Shown: positions 9,249 to 18,587 of the stretch, piece after piece | How the letters are laid out: every line of letters starts with the position of its first letter | Numbering within the stretch: position 1 is the first letter of the stretch | Assembly (NCBI GenBank): GCA_964346175.1 | Contig: CAYFTG010000007.1 | Location: 1 to 53,181 of the forward strand | DNA: 53,181 nt | From: DTU032 sp964346175 | GTDB taxonomy: Bacteria; Bacillota; Clostridia; Saccharofermentanales; DTU023 | Reading direction: 5' to 3' | Notes under the pieces: model-generated | The model's input: only the letters and a program-made list of their open reading frames with translations | Database searches by the model: none | Told to the model about the DNA's origin: nothing | Position numbers and translations under genes: made by a program

Positions 9249-11030
9249 TTATAGACGATCCACAAGTGAACCGATATAGGCAATAGTATCACATAAGGGC
9301 TTTTCAGTCGTAATGTCAACACCTGCGGTACGAGATAATTCCACCGGATTCATGGTTCCGCCTAACGCCAGAGTTTTCAGCCAGTCCTGAACGGCTGCTT
9401 CTCCTTCTTGTCCAATGCGGAGGCTTACGGCTGTACCGACGGTGAGCCCTGCGCTGTAAGTGTAAGGATAAAGTCCTCTGTAATAGTGAGGCTGTCTCAT
9501 CCACGTGCGCTCGGCACCGGGGGTCATCTCCACATCTTCGCCCCAGAATTCCTGCAAGGTCTGGAGGAAGAGCTGATCCAGGTCATCTGCGGTCAAGGCT
9601 TGCCCGGAAACGACAGCACGATAGACTTCTCGTTGCCAGTGAGCTTCGAGGAAGTGGGTGACGAAGTTATGGTAATAGGTATTTGAAACCATCTGGGCTG
9701 CTACTTGTCTTTCCACATCGGGATCATTGCTAGACTTAATCAAGTATTGCGACATCAACGTTTCATTGAAAGTCGAAGGAGCTTCAATGAAATAGAGCGA
9801 GGGGCTAGCATTTGTAATATTATTTTTCGCTCTGGATAATTCTGACTGAGCGGCATGCCCCAGTTCATGGATGATAGTAAAAACATCCGGCATTTGCCCT
9901 GTCCAATTGAGTAGGATATATGGGTGTGTATACATGGAGGAAGAGCAGAAGCCGCCTGTGCTCTTGCCTTCGTTTTCGGCAAAGTCCATCCAGCGTTCGT
10001 CAAAAGCTTGTTGAGCAATGTTCTGATAGTCGGCGCCCATTACTTCCAAAGCTCCGAGTACCAGTTCTTTAGCTTCCTCTCTGCTGACGGCAATTGATTT
10101 ATCTCGCAGGGGTGGGAGTTTCAAATCTGCGTAAGTCACGCGGTCAAGCCCCCAGCTCTCACCCAGTTTTTTGGCGTATTTGCGCATATGAGGAGCCAGC
10201 TGTTCCATAGTTACATCAATTTGGCGATGATAGAGAGACTCGTCTACGTCTTGGTTTCGCAGGAGATAGGTGAAGACGTTCTCGTAAGAACGACGCTCCG
10301 CTAAGAGGACGTCTTGCTTGACATGAGCGTAGTAGCCTGTCGCCAATGTATTGCGATATCTAGCCAGGTTTTCTGAAAAGACACGGAAAGCTTCTCTGCG
10401 CACAGCACTATCTGCGTGCATAGCGTAATATTCTTCATAAGCGGCAAAACTCAGTGAATAAGTTTCACCGTTGACTTCAAAGTCGGGGAAAGAGAGGTCA
10501 GCAAATTTTGCAGCTTCGTACACTTGCTCCGGCAAAGAAACCGTGGCACCTTCTAGGGCTGTAAGCAATTCTTCGCTTTCTGCTGAAAGGCGGTGAGGGC
10601 GTTTGCGCAAATGGTCGGTGAAATATTTAGCGGATCCCGGCTCTTTCTCTATCGCCTCTTTGATGATTTCTTCAGCAACTTCTTCTAACTCGCTTTCGTA
10701 AAAGCTGATGTCGCTCGAGAGTTTGGACACGATATTATTGCTCAGTATGTTGCGCCGCATCTTTTCTTGATTGGTCATATCTACGGCATAATCGAGAAAG
10801 ACGAACGAATCTACTTCTACCGCATCGCTAATTAGCTGCACCAGAGCGCGCCAAGATTCCAGCAGAACATCTGCACTTTTATTGCCGGCAATATTCTCGC
10901 GATAACGAGCAACAAAGTCAGCGGCATCTTCCTGCAATTTCTTTTGAGCCTGATCATACTCTTCAAAAGAGCTGAATAGGTGACTCAGATCCCAAGTGTC
11001 TTCTACACGTACTTCACTTCTTTTTGTCAT
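9249..11030 (-). CDS. pepF: Oligoendopeptidase F (M3 family zinc metallopeptidase)
   Basis: Cytoplasmic zinc endopeptidase that cleaves short peptides, a natural partner for the neighbouring peptide importer. The M3 active-site motif is visible as TIIHELGHAAQSE, with the downstream Glu in the IEAPSTFNE region as expected for the third zinc ligand. The N-terminal motif (TWDLSHLF) is typical of PepF. I place the start at ATG 11030 (MTKRSEVRVEDTW) because GAGGAAG precedes it and the family begins there; a longer in-frame reading to 11105 lacks support. 593 residues, normal length. Confidence 0.93.
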   Translation of the reverse strand: MTKRSEVRVEDTWDLSHLFSSFEEYDQAQKKLQEDAADFVARYRENIAGNKSADVLLESWRALVQLISDAVEVDSFVFLDYAVDMTNQEKMRRNILSNNIVSKLSSDISFYESELEEVAEEIIKEAIEKEPGSAKYFTDHLRKRPHRLSAESEELLTALEGATVSLPEQVYEAAKFADLSFPDFEVNGETYSLSFAAYEEYYAMHADSAVRREAFRVFSENLARYRNTLATGYYAHVKQDVLLAERRSYENVFTYLLRNQDVDESLYHRQIDVTMEQLAPHMRKYAKKLGESWGLDRVTYADLKLPPLRDKSIAVSREEAKELVLGALEVMGADYQNIAQQAFDERWMDFAENEGKSTGGFCSSSMYTHPYILLNWTGQMPDVFTIIHELGHAAQSELSRAKNNITNASPSLYFIEAPSTFNETLMSQYLIKSSNDPDVERQVAAQMVSNTYYHNFVTHFLEAHWQREVYRAVVSGQALTADDLDQLFLQTLQEFWGEDVEMTPGAERTWMRQPHYYRGLYPYTYSAGLTVGTAVSLRIGQEGEAAVQDWLKTLALGGTMNPVELSRTAGVDITTEKPLCDTIAYIGSLVDRL

Positions 11031-11141
11031 ATTCTTCCTCATTTCGATATCTATCTTTTGCGATTCCGAGACAAAAAGAAGCACAGAAATCGCAATACAG
11101 TTCAAGAGTCACATGCTTTAGTGTGAACTCTCATATGCTCT

Positions 11142-11171
11142 ATTGTCTTGTAAATTTCTATTCTATGTCAA
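11142..11171 (-). promoter_or_regulatory. Candidate promoter for pepF
   Basis: On the minus strand TTGACA (11166-11171) is followed after 18 bases by GACAAT (11142-11147). This predicts a leader of about 100 bases before the ATG at 11030. Sequence match only. Confidence 0.45.
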
Positions 11172-11207
11172 GGGAGACTGTTAGGCTTTCTTTAATTTAG
11201 ATTCAAC

Positions 11208-11236
11208 TTGCGATATAGCACACGTTGAGGTATTGT
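11208..11236 (+). promoter_or_regulatory. Candidate promoter for the glutamate-fermentation operon
   Basis: TTGCGA (11208-11213), 17-base spacer, TATTGT (11231-11236), about 70 bases upstream of the first gene's ATG. Each hexamer matches the sigma-A consensus at four of six positions. No B12 riboswitch is seen here, although the operon encodes a B12 enzyme. Confidence 0.35.
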
Positions 11237-11304
11237 GTAAGTACAGTCAAATAAACAATAGGTTTCAGAAATAAATGTTTCTAATCTCTTCAGAGGAGGC
11301 TGAA

Positions 11305-12144
11305 ATGCGAACGATTGATACCGGTATTCTGACCGAAAAGGTTAGAGAGATGTGTAGGCCGCTGGCCATGGAATTGCCAGCTGATGTGAAGGCTTGTATG
11401 GAGGCCGCGCGTTCAAGAGAAGATGCTGCCACAGCTATTTCGGTTTTAGGAGACATTTTGGACAATGCGGAGCTGGCCGATCGTGAGAGTATTCCCATGT
11501 GCCAAGACACTGGCGCATCTGTAGTATTTCTGGATATTGGACTTGATGTTCATTTCGATTCTGACCCTTATGCAGCCATAAATGAAGGCATCCGTCAGGG
11601 TTATGAAAAATTCTATCTGCGCAAATCTATAGTTAAAGATCCCCTAAGAAGAGTTAATACCGGAGATAATACTCCGGCTTTTATCAATACCAGATTAGTT
11701 CCGGGCGATAAGGTGAAGCTGACGCTGATGGCCAAAGGTTTCGGTAGTGAGAACATGAGCAGGCTGAAGATGCTCGTGCCGGCCGATGGACGTGAAGGCG
11801 TTCGAGACTTTGTCTTGGAGACAGTCAGTATGGCCGGGCCTAACGCCTGCCCTCCTTTTATGGTGGGAGTGGGAATTGGTGGAACTTTTGAACAGGTTGC
11901 TTTAGCTGCGAAACGCTCTCTGTTGCGCAGTTTGGATTCGACACATCAAGATCCGTATTACGCCGAATTTGAAGCTGAATTGTTGCGTGATATCAATGAA
12001 CTGGGCGTCGGGCCGCAGGGTTTTGGCGGCAGGACGACGGCCTTGGCTGTGACAATTGAAGCCTTGCCCACGCATATCGCCGCTTTGCCGGTCGCAGTTA
12101 ATATTCAGTGTCATGCTATCCGTCATCAGGAGGTGATTATCTAA
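11305..12144 (+). CDS. Class I fumarase-type hydratase, alpha subunit (probable mesaconase)
   Basis: Fe-S hydro-lyase subunit of the two-subunit fumarate/tartrate hydratase family. The ATG at 11305 has GAGGAGG at 11293-11299; an upstream reading from 11275 has none. In the 279 residues the three expected cluster cysteines are visible: MCQDTGAS, NACPPFMVGVG and NIQCHAIRH. Sequence alone says fumarase class. The operon downstream makes mesaconate and consumes citramalate, so I infer that it hydrates mesaconate to (S)-citramalate, possibly with fumarase side activity. It overlaps the beta-subunit start by one base. Confidence 0.88.
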   Translation: MRTIDTGILTEKVREMCRPLAMELPADVKACMEAARSREDAATAISVLGDILDNAELADRESIPMCQDTGASVVFLDIGLDVHFDSDPYAAINEGIRQGYEKFYLRKSIVKDPLRRVNTGDNTPAFINTRLVPGDKVKLTLMAKGFGSENMSRLKMLVPADGREGVRDFVLETVSMAGPNACPPFMVGVGIGGTFEQVALAAKRSLLRSLDSTHQDPYYAEFEAELLRDINELGVGPQGFGGRTTALAVTIEALPTHIAALPVAVNIQCHAIRHQEVII

Positions 12145-12707
12145 TGGCTGCAGAAATTTCCGTTACGACTCCATTATGTGAAGACAAAGCGCGTGAATTG
12201 CGTGCCGGGGACCGCGTACTCTTGTCAGGTTATATTTTCACTTTACGCGACGCTGGACATGCTCGCTTGTTAGAGAGCCTCGAGAAAGGTGAAGACTTGC
12301 CCGTTGATTTGCAGGATGCCGTTATGTTTTATGTAGGGCCATCCCCTGCTTCGCCGGGACATGTGATCGGCTCAGCCGGGCCGACTTCTTCCTATCGCAT
12401 GGATCCATATACACCTCCTTTATTAGAAAAAGGGCTGCGCGGCATGATCGGGAAGGGGCATCGCTCCCCCGGGGTCATTGAATCAATGAAAAAGAACGGT
12501 GCAGTTTATTTTGGTGCTATTGGTGGTGCCGGTGCATTGATTTCCAAGACCGTTACGTCGGCAGAAGTAATTGCATACGAGGAACTGGGAGCGGAAGCCA
12601 TGCGTTGTCTTCAAGTTAAAGATTTGCCGCTAACTGTTGTGATTGACTCAGAAGGCAACAATCTCTATGAGACCGGGCCGGCCGCCTGGAAGGAAGCGCA
12701 GAAGTAA
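12144..12707 (+). CDS. Class I fumarase-type hydratase, beta subunit (probable mesaconase)
   Basis: C-terminal half of a split class I fumarase; it pairs with the preceding alpha subunit to bind substrate. The 187-residue product starts at ATG 12144 (TAATG overlap; CAGGAGGTG upstream). Family features seen are the RDAGHARLLE segment (usually RDxAHKR), SAGPTSSYRMDPYTP and the Gly-rich KNGAVYFGAIGGAGAL. Substrate assignment to mesaconate rests on the glutamate mutase, methylaspartase and lyase genes that follow. Confidence 0.88.
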   Translation: MAAEISVTTPLCEDKARELRAGDRVLLSGYIFTLRDAGHARLLESLEKGEDLPVDLQDAVMFYVGPSPASPGHVIGSAGPTSSYRMDPYTPPLLEKGLRGMIGKGHRSPGVIESMKKNGAVYFGAIGGAGALISKTVTSAEVIAYEELGAEAMRCLQVKDLPLTVVIDSEGNNLYETGPAAWKEAQK

Positions 12708-12713
12708 GGCTCT

Positions 12714-13715
12714 ATGGCAGCAGCGGACGACAAGTCGAATTCTGTTCCTCTGTATCTGCTTCTCACTGAGCGGATTAGAGAACAAATCCGCAGTGAAGAA
12801 TTTCCTGAGGGAGCGAAGCTACCTTCAATTCGAGAAGCGGCGAAAGAATATGATGTTTCCGTAGGCACAATTCGCCATGTGTATTCACTTTTGGAGCAGG
12901 AAGGGCTTATTATTGTCGATCGAGGCCGAGGCACATTTGTCCGGAGCCCGGAAGAGCACGATCAGGAAAGCCGGAAGCAAAACGCTCTGGATTCCATTGA
13001 CAAGATGTTGGACACATTAGCTCAGAACGGTTTTTCTTCACAGCAGGCACAAATATTATTCGAATTACGCCTGCGCCAGCGTGAATCAATGACGAGACCG
13101 GTTCGCGTTGTGGTGGTGGCGAAGTCGCCGGAAGAGCGCAACATTCTGGGTCGCTCGCTGGACACAATCCAACAGGCGGAAATCTACCGTATGTCCTTTG
13201 ATGATCTCATCAGTAGTCCGGAACGTATTGCTTACGGTCCGGACTTTTTATCTTATCCCATAGCCTTAGAAAACGAATTGGATGAATTGAAACTGCCTCA
13301 GGTACAACGTCTGCCAGTCTCCGTCACTTTGGAGAGACAGTCAGCGCTAAAACTGGCAGAGATTAATTCGCTGGGCAAACTAGGGATAATGAGTGTAAGC
13401 CGCAGCTTTATGAGTGTGATGCATGCTCAGTTGAAGCAGTTTTTCGGAGAAAGCTTGTCTTACGAAAATATACTGCTCGGCGACAGCAGCAAAACTGCTA
13501 GGTTCATTGCAAACAAAGATGTCTTGCTTTTACCAGCTTCGGTTCAAGATTTTATCGATTCGGAAGAGCTGGCCTGCCTGCGTCAAGCGGCCAGAGAAGG
13601 ACAAAAGCAGATCTACATGGAGTTTACTTGTGATGAGGGCTCCATGATTTACGTAAATCGTTCGGTTCAGGATTGTTATCGTGAACTTCGTACCCATATA
13701 AGTAATGGAGGATAA
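12714..13715 (+). CDS. GntR-family transcriptional regulator of the operon
   Basis: DNA-binding regulator embedded between mesaconase and glutamate mutase. Residues about 10-80 are a GntR winged helix (PLYLLLTERIREQIRSEEFP, LPSIREAAKEYDVSVGTIRH, ending DRGRGTFVRS). The remaining 240 residues do not resemble a FadR, HutC (UTRA) or MocR domain that I can recognise; VRVVVVAKSPEERNILGRS looks like the first strand and helix of a Rossmann-like domain. Start at ATG 12714, 6 bases after the hydratase stop. It probably senses a pathway intermediate such as glutamate or mesaconate, which is inference. Confidence 0.85.
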   Translation: MAAADDKSNSVPLYLLLTERIREQIRSEEFPEGAKLPSIREAAKEYDVSVGTIRHVYSLLEQEGLIIVDRGRGTFVRSPEEHDQESRKQNALDSIDKMLDTLAQNGFSSQQAQILFELRLRQRESMTRPVRVVVVAKSPEERNILGRSLDTIQQAEIYRMSFDDLISSPERIAYGPDFLSYPIALENELDELKLPQVQRLPVSVTLERQSALKLAEINSLGKLGIMSVSRSFMSVMHAQLKQFFGESLSYENILLGDSSKTARFIANKDVLLLPASVQDFIDSEELACLRQAAREGQKQIYMEFTCDEGSMIYVNRSVQDCYRELRTHISNGG

Positions 13716-13721
13716 ATAGGA

Positions 13722-14144
13722 ATGGCAGAAAAAAACGGCAAAAAACTTGTCATCGGTGTGATCGGTGCAGATGTGCATGCGGTGGGAATCCGTATTCTGG
13801 ATTACGCCTTCACTGAGGCCGGTTTTGATGTAACGAATTTGGGAGTAATGGTATCACAGGAGGAATATGTCAACGCAGCTGTTGAAACTGCAGCAGATGC
13901 GATTATTGTGTCTTCACTCTACGGGCATGCCGAGCTGGATTGTCGTGGCTTACGTCAGAAGCTCGATGAAGCAGGCTTGGAAAACCTTCTGCTTTATGTC
14001 GGTGGCAATATTGTGGTCGGCAAGCAAGATTTCACAGAAGTGGAGGCGCGTTTCAAAGAGATGGGCTTCGATCGTGTCTTTCCGCCCAGTACTCCTCCGG
14101 AAGAAGCCTTGAAGTGGCTGAGCGTTGACCTGGGAGTGGAGTAA
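13722..14144 (+). CDS. glmS: Glutamate mutase sigma (S) subunit, B12-binding
   Basis: Small cobalamin-binding component of adenosylcobalamin-dependent glutamate mutase, which converts L-glutamate to (2S,3S)-3-methylaspartate. The signature DxHxxG (ADVHAVG, about residues 14-20) supplies the lower-ligand histidine, followed by SSLYGHAELDC and the Gly-rich LYVGGNIVVGK. 140 residues, normal length. It begins 6 bases after the regulator's stop and abuts glmL with no gap. This glmS is unrelated to glucosamine-6-phosphate synthase. Confidence 0.95.
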   Translation: MAEKNGKKLVIGVIGADVHAVGIRILDYAFTEAGFDVTNLGVMVSQEEYVNAAVETAADAIIVSSLYGHAELDCRGLRQKLDEAGLENLLLYVGGNIVVGKQDFTEVEARFKEMGFDRVFPPSTPPEEALKWLSVDLGVE

Positions 14145-15545
14145 ATGGGAGCAGTTCTCCTAATTGATTTCGGTAGCACTTGGACCAAACTGACAGCAGT
14201 TTCGCTGGCCAGCGAAACTCTGTTGGGTTCTGCGACCGCCTTTACCACCGTAGAAGAGGACATTACTATCGGTTTGGAAGAGGCGATGGATTTGTTGGAG
14301 AAGAAGATCGGCCCGCAGAAATATGACAATATCTGGGCTTGCTCCTCTGCCGCCGGAGGTTTGCGCATGCATGTTTCCGGTCTGGTTCCGGAACTGACGG
14401 CTGAGGCAGCCCGCATGGCTGCGCTAGGAGCAGGAGCGAAGATTGAGCAGGTTTTTTCCTATGAATTAACAAAGCAGGATCTCGCTCTGATCGAGAGCAA
14501 TAAGCCGGACATCTTTCTTCTCGTTGGGGGGACTGATGGCGGCAATAGAGACTACATCGTAGGCAATGCCGAAAAACTAGCAGGACTCACTGTGCGTTTT
14601 CCCATTATCTATGCCGGTAATCGCAGTGCGTTGGATGAGTGCGCAGAGATTCTTAGAGATTTCCCACTGACGGTGTGTCCGAATGTGATGCCTCGCTTTG
14701 GTGAGCTGCAGACAGAAGCGGTGCAAAAGGAGATACGCAATCTCTTTCTTACGCAGATTATTGAAGCTAAAGGCTTGACGAAAACCAGAGCTTTGTTGTC
14801 CGGGATTCTCATGCCCACGCCTTCCGCCATGCTCTCGGCGATGACTTTGCTGGCCGAAGGCACGGAGACGGAAAAGGGGATAGGTTCTCTGCTGGGAATT
14901 GATGTCGGTGGAGCAACAACAGACGTATATTCGATCGCTGATGGCTTACCGCAGGACGTGCAGGTGATGCTCAAAGGACTGCCCGAACCATACGCCAAAA
15001 GGAGCGTCGAAGGGGATATCGGGATGCGCCACTGTATTGACGGAATTATTGCTGAACGCGGTCTGGAAAATGTGGCTGCTGATTGTGGTCTCTCTATAAG
15101 TAAAGTTACAGAATTGGCCGAAAAATTCAGTAAAGCAAAGTATATAATTCCTTCTTCGCAAGAAGAAGAAGCTTTTGAATTGGCTTTGGCAAGAGCAGCA
15201 GTAGATGTGGCTAGCCGACGACACAGCGGAAAGCTTCAGGAAGTATACACTACTACAGGACTGGCCTATGTACAGACTGGTAAGGATCTGCGTTCATTGG
15301 AACAGATAGTTCTTAGCGGTGGGGCATTGATACATGCTAAAGAACCTCTGACAATTGCGAGCGCCGCTTTGTTTGATAAGACAGTGCCAACTTCCTTGCG
15401 GCCACTTAGGGCGCGAGTCTGGCGCGACAGCAAATATATACTGTCGGCAATGGGCGTCTTGGCCGAGAAGGAAGCAGATATCGCTTTACGGATAATGAAA
15501 CGAGAACTGGAAAACATCGGAGAGATTTTTTCAGAGAAAAATTAA
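14145..15545 (+). CDS. glmL: Glutamate mutase-associated MutL/GlmL protein (ASKHA ATPase, probable reactivase)
   Basis: 466-residue ATPase of the MutL family found between the S and E subunit genes of glutamate mutase and thought to repair or reload the B12 enzyme. N-terminal LIDFGSTWTKLTAV and the later GIDVGGATTDVYSI are the two phosphate-binding motifs of the actin/Hsp70/sugar-kinase fold. The ATG at 14145 immediately follows the glmS stop (TAAATG), with GGGAGTGGAG just upstream. It is unrelated to the DNA mismatch-repair MutL. Confidence 0.92.
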   Translation: MGAVLLIDFGSTWTKLTAVSLASETLLGSATAFTTVEEDITIGLEEAMDLLEKKIGPQKYDNIWACSSAAGGLRMHVSGLVPELTAEAARMAALGAGAKIEQVFSYELTKQDLALIESNKPDIFLLVGGTDGGNRDYIVGNAEKLAGLTVRFPIIYAGNRSALDECAEILRDFPLTVCPNVMPRFGELQTEAVQKEIRNLFLTQIIEAKGLTKTRALLSGILMPTPSAMLSAMTLLAEGTETEKGIGSLLGIDVGGATTDVYSIADGLPQDVQVMLKGLPEPYAKRSVEGDIGMRHCIDGIIAERGLENVAADCGLSISKVTELAEKFSKAKYIIPSSQEEEAFELALARAAVDVASRRHSGKLQEVYTTTGLAYVQTGKDLRSLEQIVLSGGALIHAKEPLTIASAALFDKTVPTSLRPLRARVWRDSKYILSAMGVLAEKEADIALRIMKRELENIGEIFSEKN

Positions 15546-15589
15546 AGTTCAAATGAATATTAAAATTTATCTTAATTGAGAGGTAAAAA

Positions 15590-17041
15590 ATGCAAGAATT
15601 ACAGAATAAAAAATGGACCCGTGACGAATTCGAGAATGTCAGAAAAGATGTGCTGACTCAGTGGCCCACAGGAAAAGAAGTGGATCTGGAAAAAGCAATA
15701 GCTTACCAGAAAAGTTTGCCTAAGCGGAAGATCTTCAGCCTTGCTCTGAACAAGGCGAAAGAAGAAGGCATCACTCTGACGCAGCCTCGTGCCGGAGTGC
15801 CGTTGATTTTGGATCAGATTAAGCTCTTGCAATATTTGCAGGACGAAGGCGAGGCAGATCTCTTGCCGACAACCATTGACAGTTATACAAGACAGAACCG
15901 TTATAAGGAGGCGGAAATCGGCATCACTGAATCAGTGAAAAGTAATAAATCCATGCTGAACGGCTTCCCGGCAGTTAACCACGGTGTCTCCGGCTGCAAA
16001 CAACTGATTGAGTCTATGGATATTCCGATTCAGGTCAGGCACGGCACACCGGATGCGCGCCTCTTGTCCGAGATTACTTATGCCGGAGGATTTACGAGTT
16101 TTGAAGGCGGCGGGATTTCTTACAACATTCCTTATGCAAAGGACGTCTCTCTCGAAACTACGATTCGCGACTGGCAGTATGTTGATCGTTTGACCGGCAT
16201 CTATGAGGAGGCGGGCTGCCCTATCAACCGTGATCCTTATGGTCCTCTGACCGGAACCTTAGTGCCGCCTTTTGTTTCACATAGTGTGGCCATTATTGAA
16301 AGTCTCCTCGCGGCGGAACAAGGCGTGAAAAACATAACTGTCGGTTACGGACAGTGTGGAAACCTGGTACAGGACGTGGCAGCGATGGAAACCTTGCATA
16401 GCTTGACCGAAGAGTATCTGCGCAAGTTCGGTCATGGCGATGTCGAAGTAACAACGGTGTTACACCAATGGATGGGCGGTTTCCCGGATGACGAAGCTAA
16501 GGCTTTCTCAGTAATCGCCTGGGGTAGTGTAGTTGCCGCGCTTTCGCACGCTACCAAAGTTATAGTCAAGACGCCTCATGAGGCCGTGGGTGTGCCGACG
16601 AAAGAGGCCAACGCAGCCGGCCTGCTTTGTACTAAACAAACGATCAATATGCTGGGAGATCAGCATCTCAATACCTACAGCCTGAAGGATGAAAAAGTCA
16701 TCATTGCCTCTGAAACTCGCTGTGTTGTGGATCGCGTGATCGAACTGGGTCAAGGCAATCTGGCGCAAGGCGTGATCCTCGCAGTCGGTTCCGGAGTTCT
16801 GGATGTCCCCTTTGCTCCCAGTCGTTATAACGCAGGCAAGATGCTTCCTGCGCGCGACAACGAAGGTGCGATCAGGCTTTTCCATGTTGGTAATATTCCG
16901 TTGACTAAAGAGCTGAAGGATTTCCATCAGGAGAAAATGAATGAGCGGGCACGCTATGAAAACCGCGAAGCATCATTCCAGATGGTCATCGACGATGTCT
17001 ATGCTATCAGCAAGGGCAGACTGGTCGGCAGGCCTAGATAA
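15590..17041 (+). CDS. glmE: Glutamate mutase epsilon (E) subunit, catalytic
   Basis: Catalytic TIM-barrel component of glutamate mutase. The 483-residue length and motifs (QPRAGVPLILDQIKLLQYLQ, GFPAVNHGVSGCKQLIE, VRHGTPDARLL, EGGGISYNIPYAK, YGQCGNLVQDVAAM) match the MutE family; the RHGTPDARLL region carries the arginine that contacts the glutamate carboxylate in characterised enzymes. Spacing from glmL is 44 bases with a GAGAGG site before the ATG. It acts with GlmS and adenosylcobalamin in the cytoplasm. Confidence 0.95.
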   Translation: MQELQNKKWTRDEFENVRKDVLTQWPTGKEVDLEKAIAYQKSLPKRKIFSLALNKAKEEGITLTQPRAGVPLILDQIKLLQYLQDEGEADLLPTTIDSYTRQNRYKEAEIGITESVKSNKSMLNGFPAVNHGVSGCKQLIESMDIPIQVRHGTPDARLLSEITYAGGFTSFEGGGISYNIPYAKDVSLETTIRDWQYVDRLTGIYEEAGCPINRDPYGPLTGTLVPPFVSHSVAIIESLLAAEQGVKNITVGYGQCGNLVQDVAAMETLHSLTEEYLRKFGHGDVEVTTVLHQWMGGFPDDEAKAFSVIAWGSVVAALSHATKVIVKTPHEAVGVPTKEANAAGLLCTKQTINMLGDQHLNTYSLKDEKVIIASETRCVVDRVIELGQGNLAQGVILAVGSGVLDVPFAPSRYNAGKMLPARDNEGAIRLFHVGNIPLTKELKDFHQEKMNERARYENREASFQMVIDDVYAISKGRLVGRPR

Positions 17042-17056
17042 GAAGCAGGAGAAAGT

Positions 17057-18301
17057 ATGAAAATAAAGCAATTAATTTGTGCCCCGGGCAGGACCGGATT
17101 TTACTTTGATGATCAGAAGGCGATCAAGGCCGGAGCGCGCATGGACGGCAATATTTATATCGGGGAGGCAAAAACGGAAGGCTTCACCTCGGTCAGACAG
17201 GCCGGTGAATCTGTGTCCCTGATGCTCATATTAGAAGATGGACAGATCGCTTACGGTGACTGCGCTGCTGTTCAGTATTCCGGTACCGGAGGACGTGATC
17301 CGCTCTTTCTGGCTGCTGATTTTATCCCATTGATTGAAAAGGAAATTGCTCCGCTTCTAGAAGGCAAAGAATTAGGCAGTTTCCGCGAGATGATGGACTT
17401 GGTGGAAAATTTCCACACCGCTGATGGCAGAAGGCTCCACACTGCAATTCGCTACGGTCTGTCTCAGGTTCTCTTGGATTCGCTGGCTAAGGCGGGTAAG
17501 AAGATGATTTGCGAGGTAGTGGCAGAAGAGTATGATCTGGAAGTTAGCACTACTCCAATTCCTATTTTCTGCCAGTCGGGAGACAGCCGCTATGAAAATG
17601 CGGACAAAATGATTATCAAGCAGGCTGATGTCATGCCTCATGCTTTGATCAACAATGTTCAAGATAAATTGGGCGCCAAAGGTGAGCTGCTGCAGGAATA
17701 TATTGCCTGGTTGAGTGAGCGCATTCAGACGTATCGTTTGGATCCCGAATATGATCCCGTTTTGCATATTGATGTCTACGGAACTATCGGTCAGGCTTTT
17801 GGCGACGATAATTACACTGAGATGGCTGATTACTTGGAGACTTTAGTTGCGGTTGCTGCGCCTTTTCAATTGAGGATAGAAGGACCGATGGATGGCGGCA
17901 GTAAGGCTGAGACGATTAAACACTTAGCGGCACTGAGCTCTTTGGTGAATGAGCGTGGTATCGCAGTGGAATTGGTTGCAGACGAGTGGTGTAATACCTA
18001 TCAAGATGTGGTCGATTTTGTTGATGCCGGAGCGGGGCATATGATTCAGGTGAAAACGCCGGATCTGGGCGGCTTACATAAGACGATCGAGGCCACGCTT
18101 TACTGTAAGAAAAATGGTGTCAAAGCCTATCAAGGAGGAACCTGCAACGAGACGGTCCGTTCTGCTCAGATTTGCACCCAGGTAGCTATGGCAACTCAGC
18201 CGGATCAGATTCTGGCGAAACCGGGCATGGGTGTGGATGAGGGCTTGATGATTGTCTACAACGAGATGCAGGACATCCTCGCCCTGAGACGGGCACAGTA
18301 A
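17057..18301 (+). CDS. mal: Methylaspartate ammonia-lyase
   Basis: Removes ammonia from 3-methylaspartate to give mesaconate, the step after glutamate mutase. It is an enolase-superfamily protein of 414 residues (normal is about 413). Seen: MIQVKTPDLGGLHKTIEA, whose Lys is the catalytic base in the Clostridium tetanomorphum enzyme; metal-binding acidic residues in HIDVYG, RIEGPMD and VADEWCNTY; and the late KAYQGGTCNETV. The ATG at 17057 follows AGGAG, 15 bases after glmE. Confidence 0.95.
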   Translation: MKIKQLICAPGRTGFYFDDQKAIKAGARMDGNIYIGEAKTEGFTSVRQAGESVSLMLILEDGQIAYGDCAAVQYSGTGGRDPLFLAADFIPLIEKEIAPLLEGKELGSFREMMDLVENFHTADGRRLHTAIRYGLSQVLLDSLAKAGKKMICEVVAEEYDLEVSTTPIPIFCQSGDSRYENADKMIIKQADVMPHALINNVQDKLGAKGELLQEYIAWLSERIQTYRLDPEYDPVLHIDVYGTIGQAFGDDNYTEMADYLETLVAVAAPFQLRIEGPMDGGSKAETIKHLAALSSLVNERGIAVELVADEWCNTYQDVVDFVDAGAGHMIQVKTPDLGGLHKTIEATLYCKKNGVKAYQGGTCNETVRSAQICTQVAMATQPDQILAKPGMGVDEGLMIVYNEMQDILALRRAQ

Positions 18302-18316
18302 GGAAGGGAGTCCTAA

Positions 18317-18577
18317 ATGAACCCGACTAAGGTGGCAATTGCCGGAACTCTTGAATCGAGTGATGTTATGGTGCGAGTGCGACCGGCAGAAACTTTGACT
18401 ATTGAAATTAAATCGCCGGTATTGGAGCAGTTTGGTGAGGACATCCGTAAAACCGTTCTTGAGGTTTTGGCTGAGCGAGACATCACTGCCGCAGATATCG
18501 AAGTGGTCGATCGCGGCGCCTTGGACTGTACGATTCGGGCTCGACTGGAGACGGCTCTTGAACGGGCCCTGAATTAA
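18317..18577 (+). CDS. citD: Citrate-lyase-type acyl carrier protein, gamma subunit (probable citramalate lyase)
   Basis: 86-residue acyl carrier subunit that bears the phosphoribosyl-dephospho-CoA prosthetic group. The attachment region AGTLESSD is present, with Ser14 at the same position as the modified serine in characterised CitD proteins. It begins 15 bases after mal, behind AAGGAAGGGAG. In glutamate fermenters this enzyme class is citramalate lyase, and the operon supports that reading over citrate lyase. Confidence 0.93.
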   Translation: MNPTKVAIAGTLESSDVMVRVRPAETLTIEIKSPVLEQFGEDIRKTVLEVLAERDITAADIEVVDRGALDCTIRARLETALERALN

Positions 18578-18587
18578 GGAGAGATAT

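Noticed and set aside
11031..11105. N-terminal extension of PepF resembling a signal sequence
   Set aside because: PepF is cytoplasmic, the family starts at the MTKRSEV point, and there is a ribosome site only before 11030.
11172..11304. A cobalamin riboswitch before the B12-dependent pathway
   Set aside because: The leader is too short and none of the conserved B12-box elements are seen.
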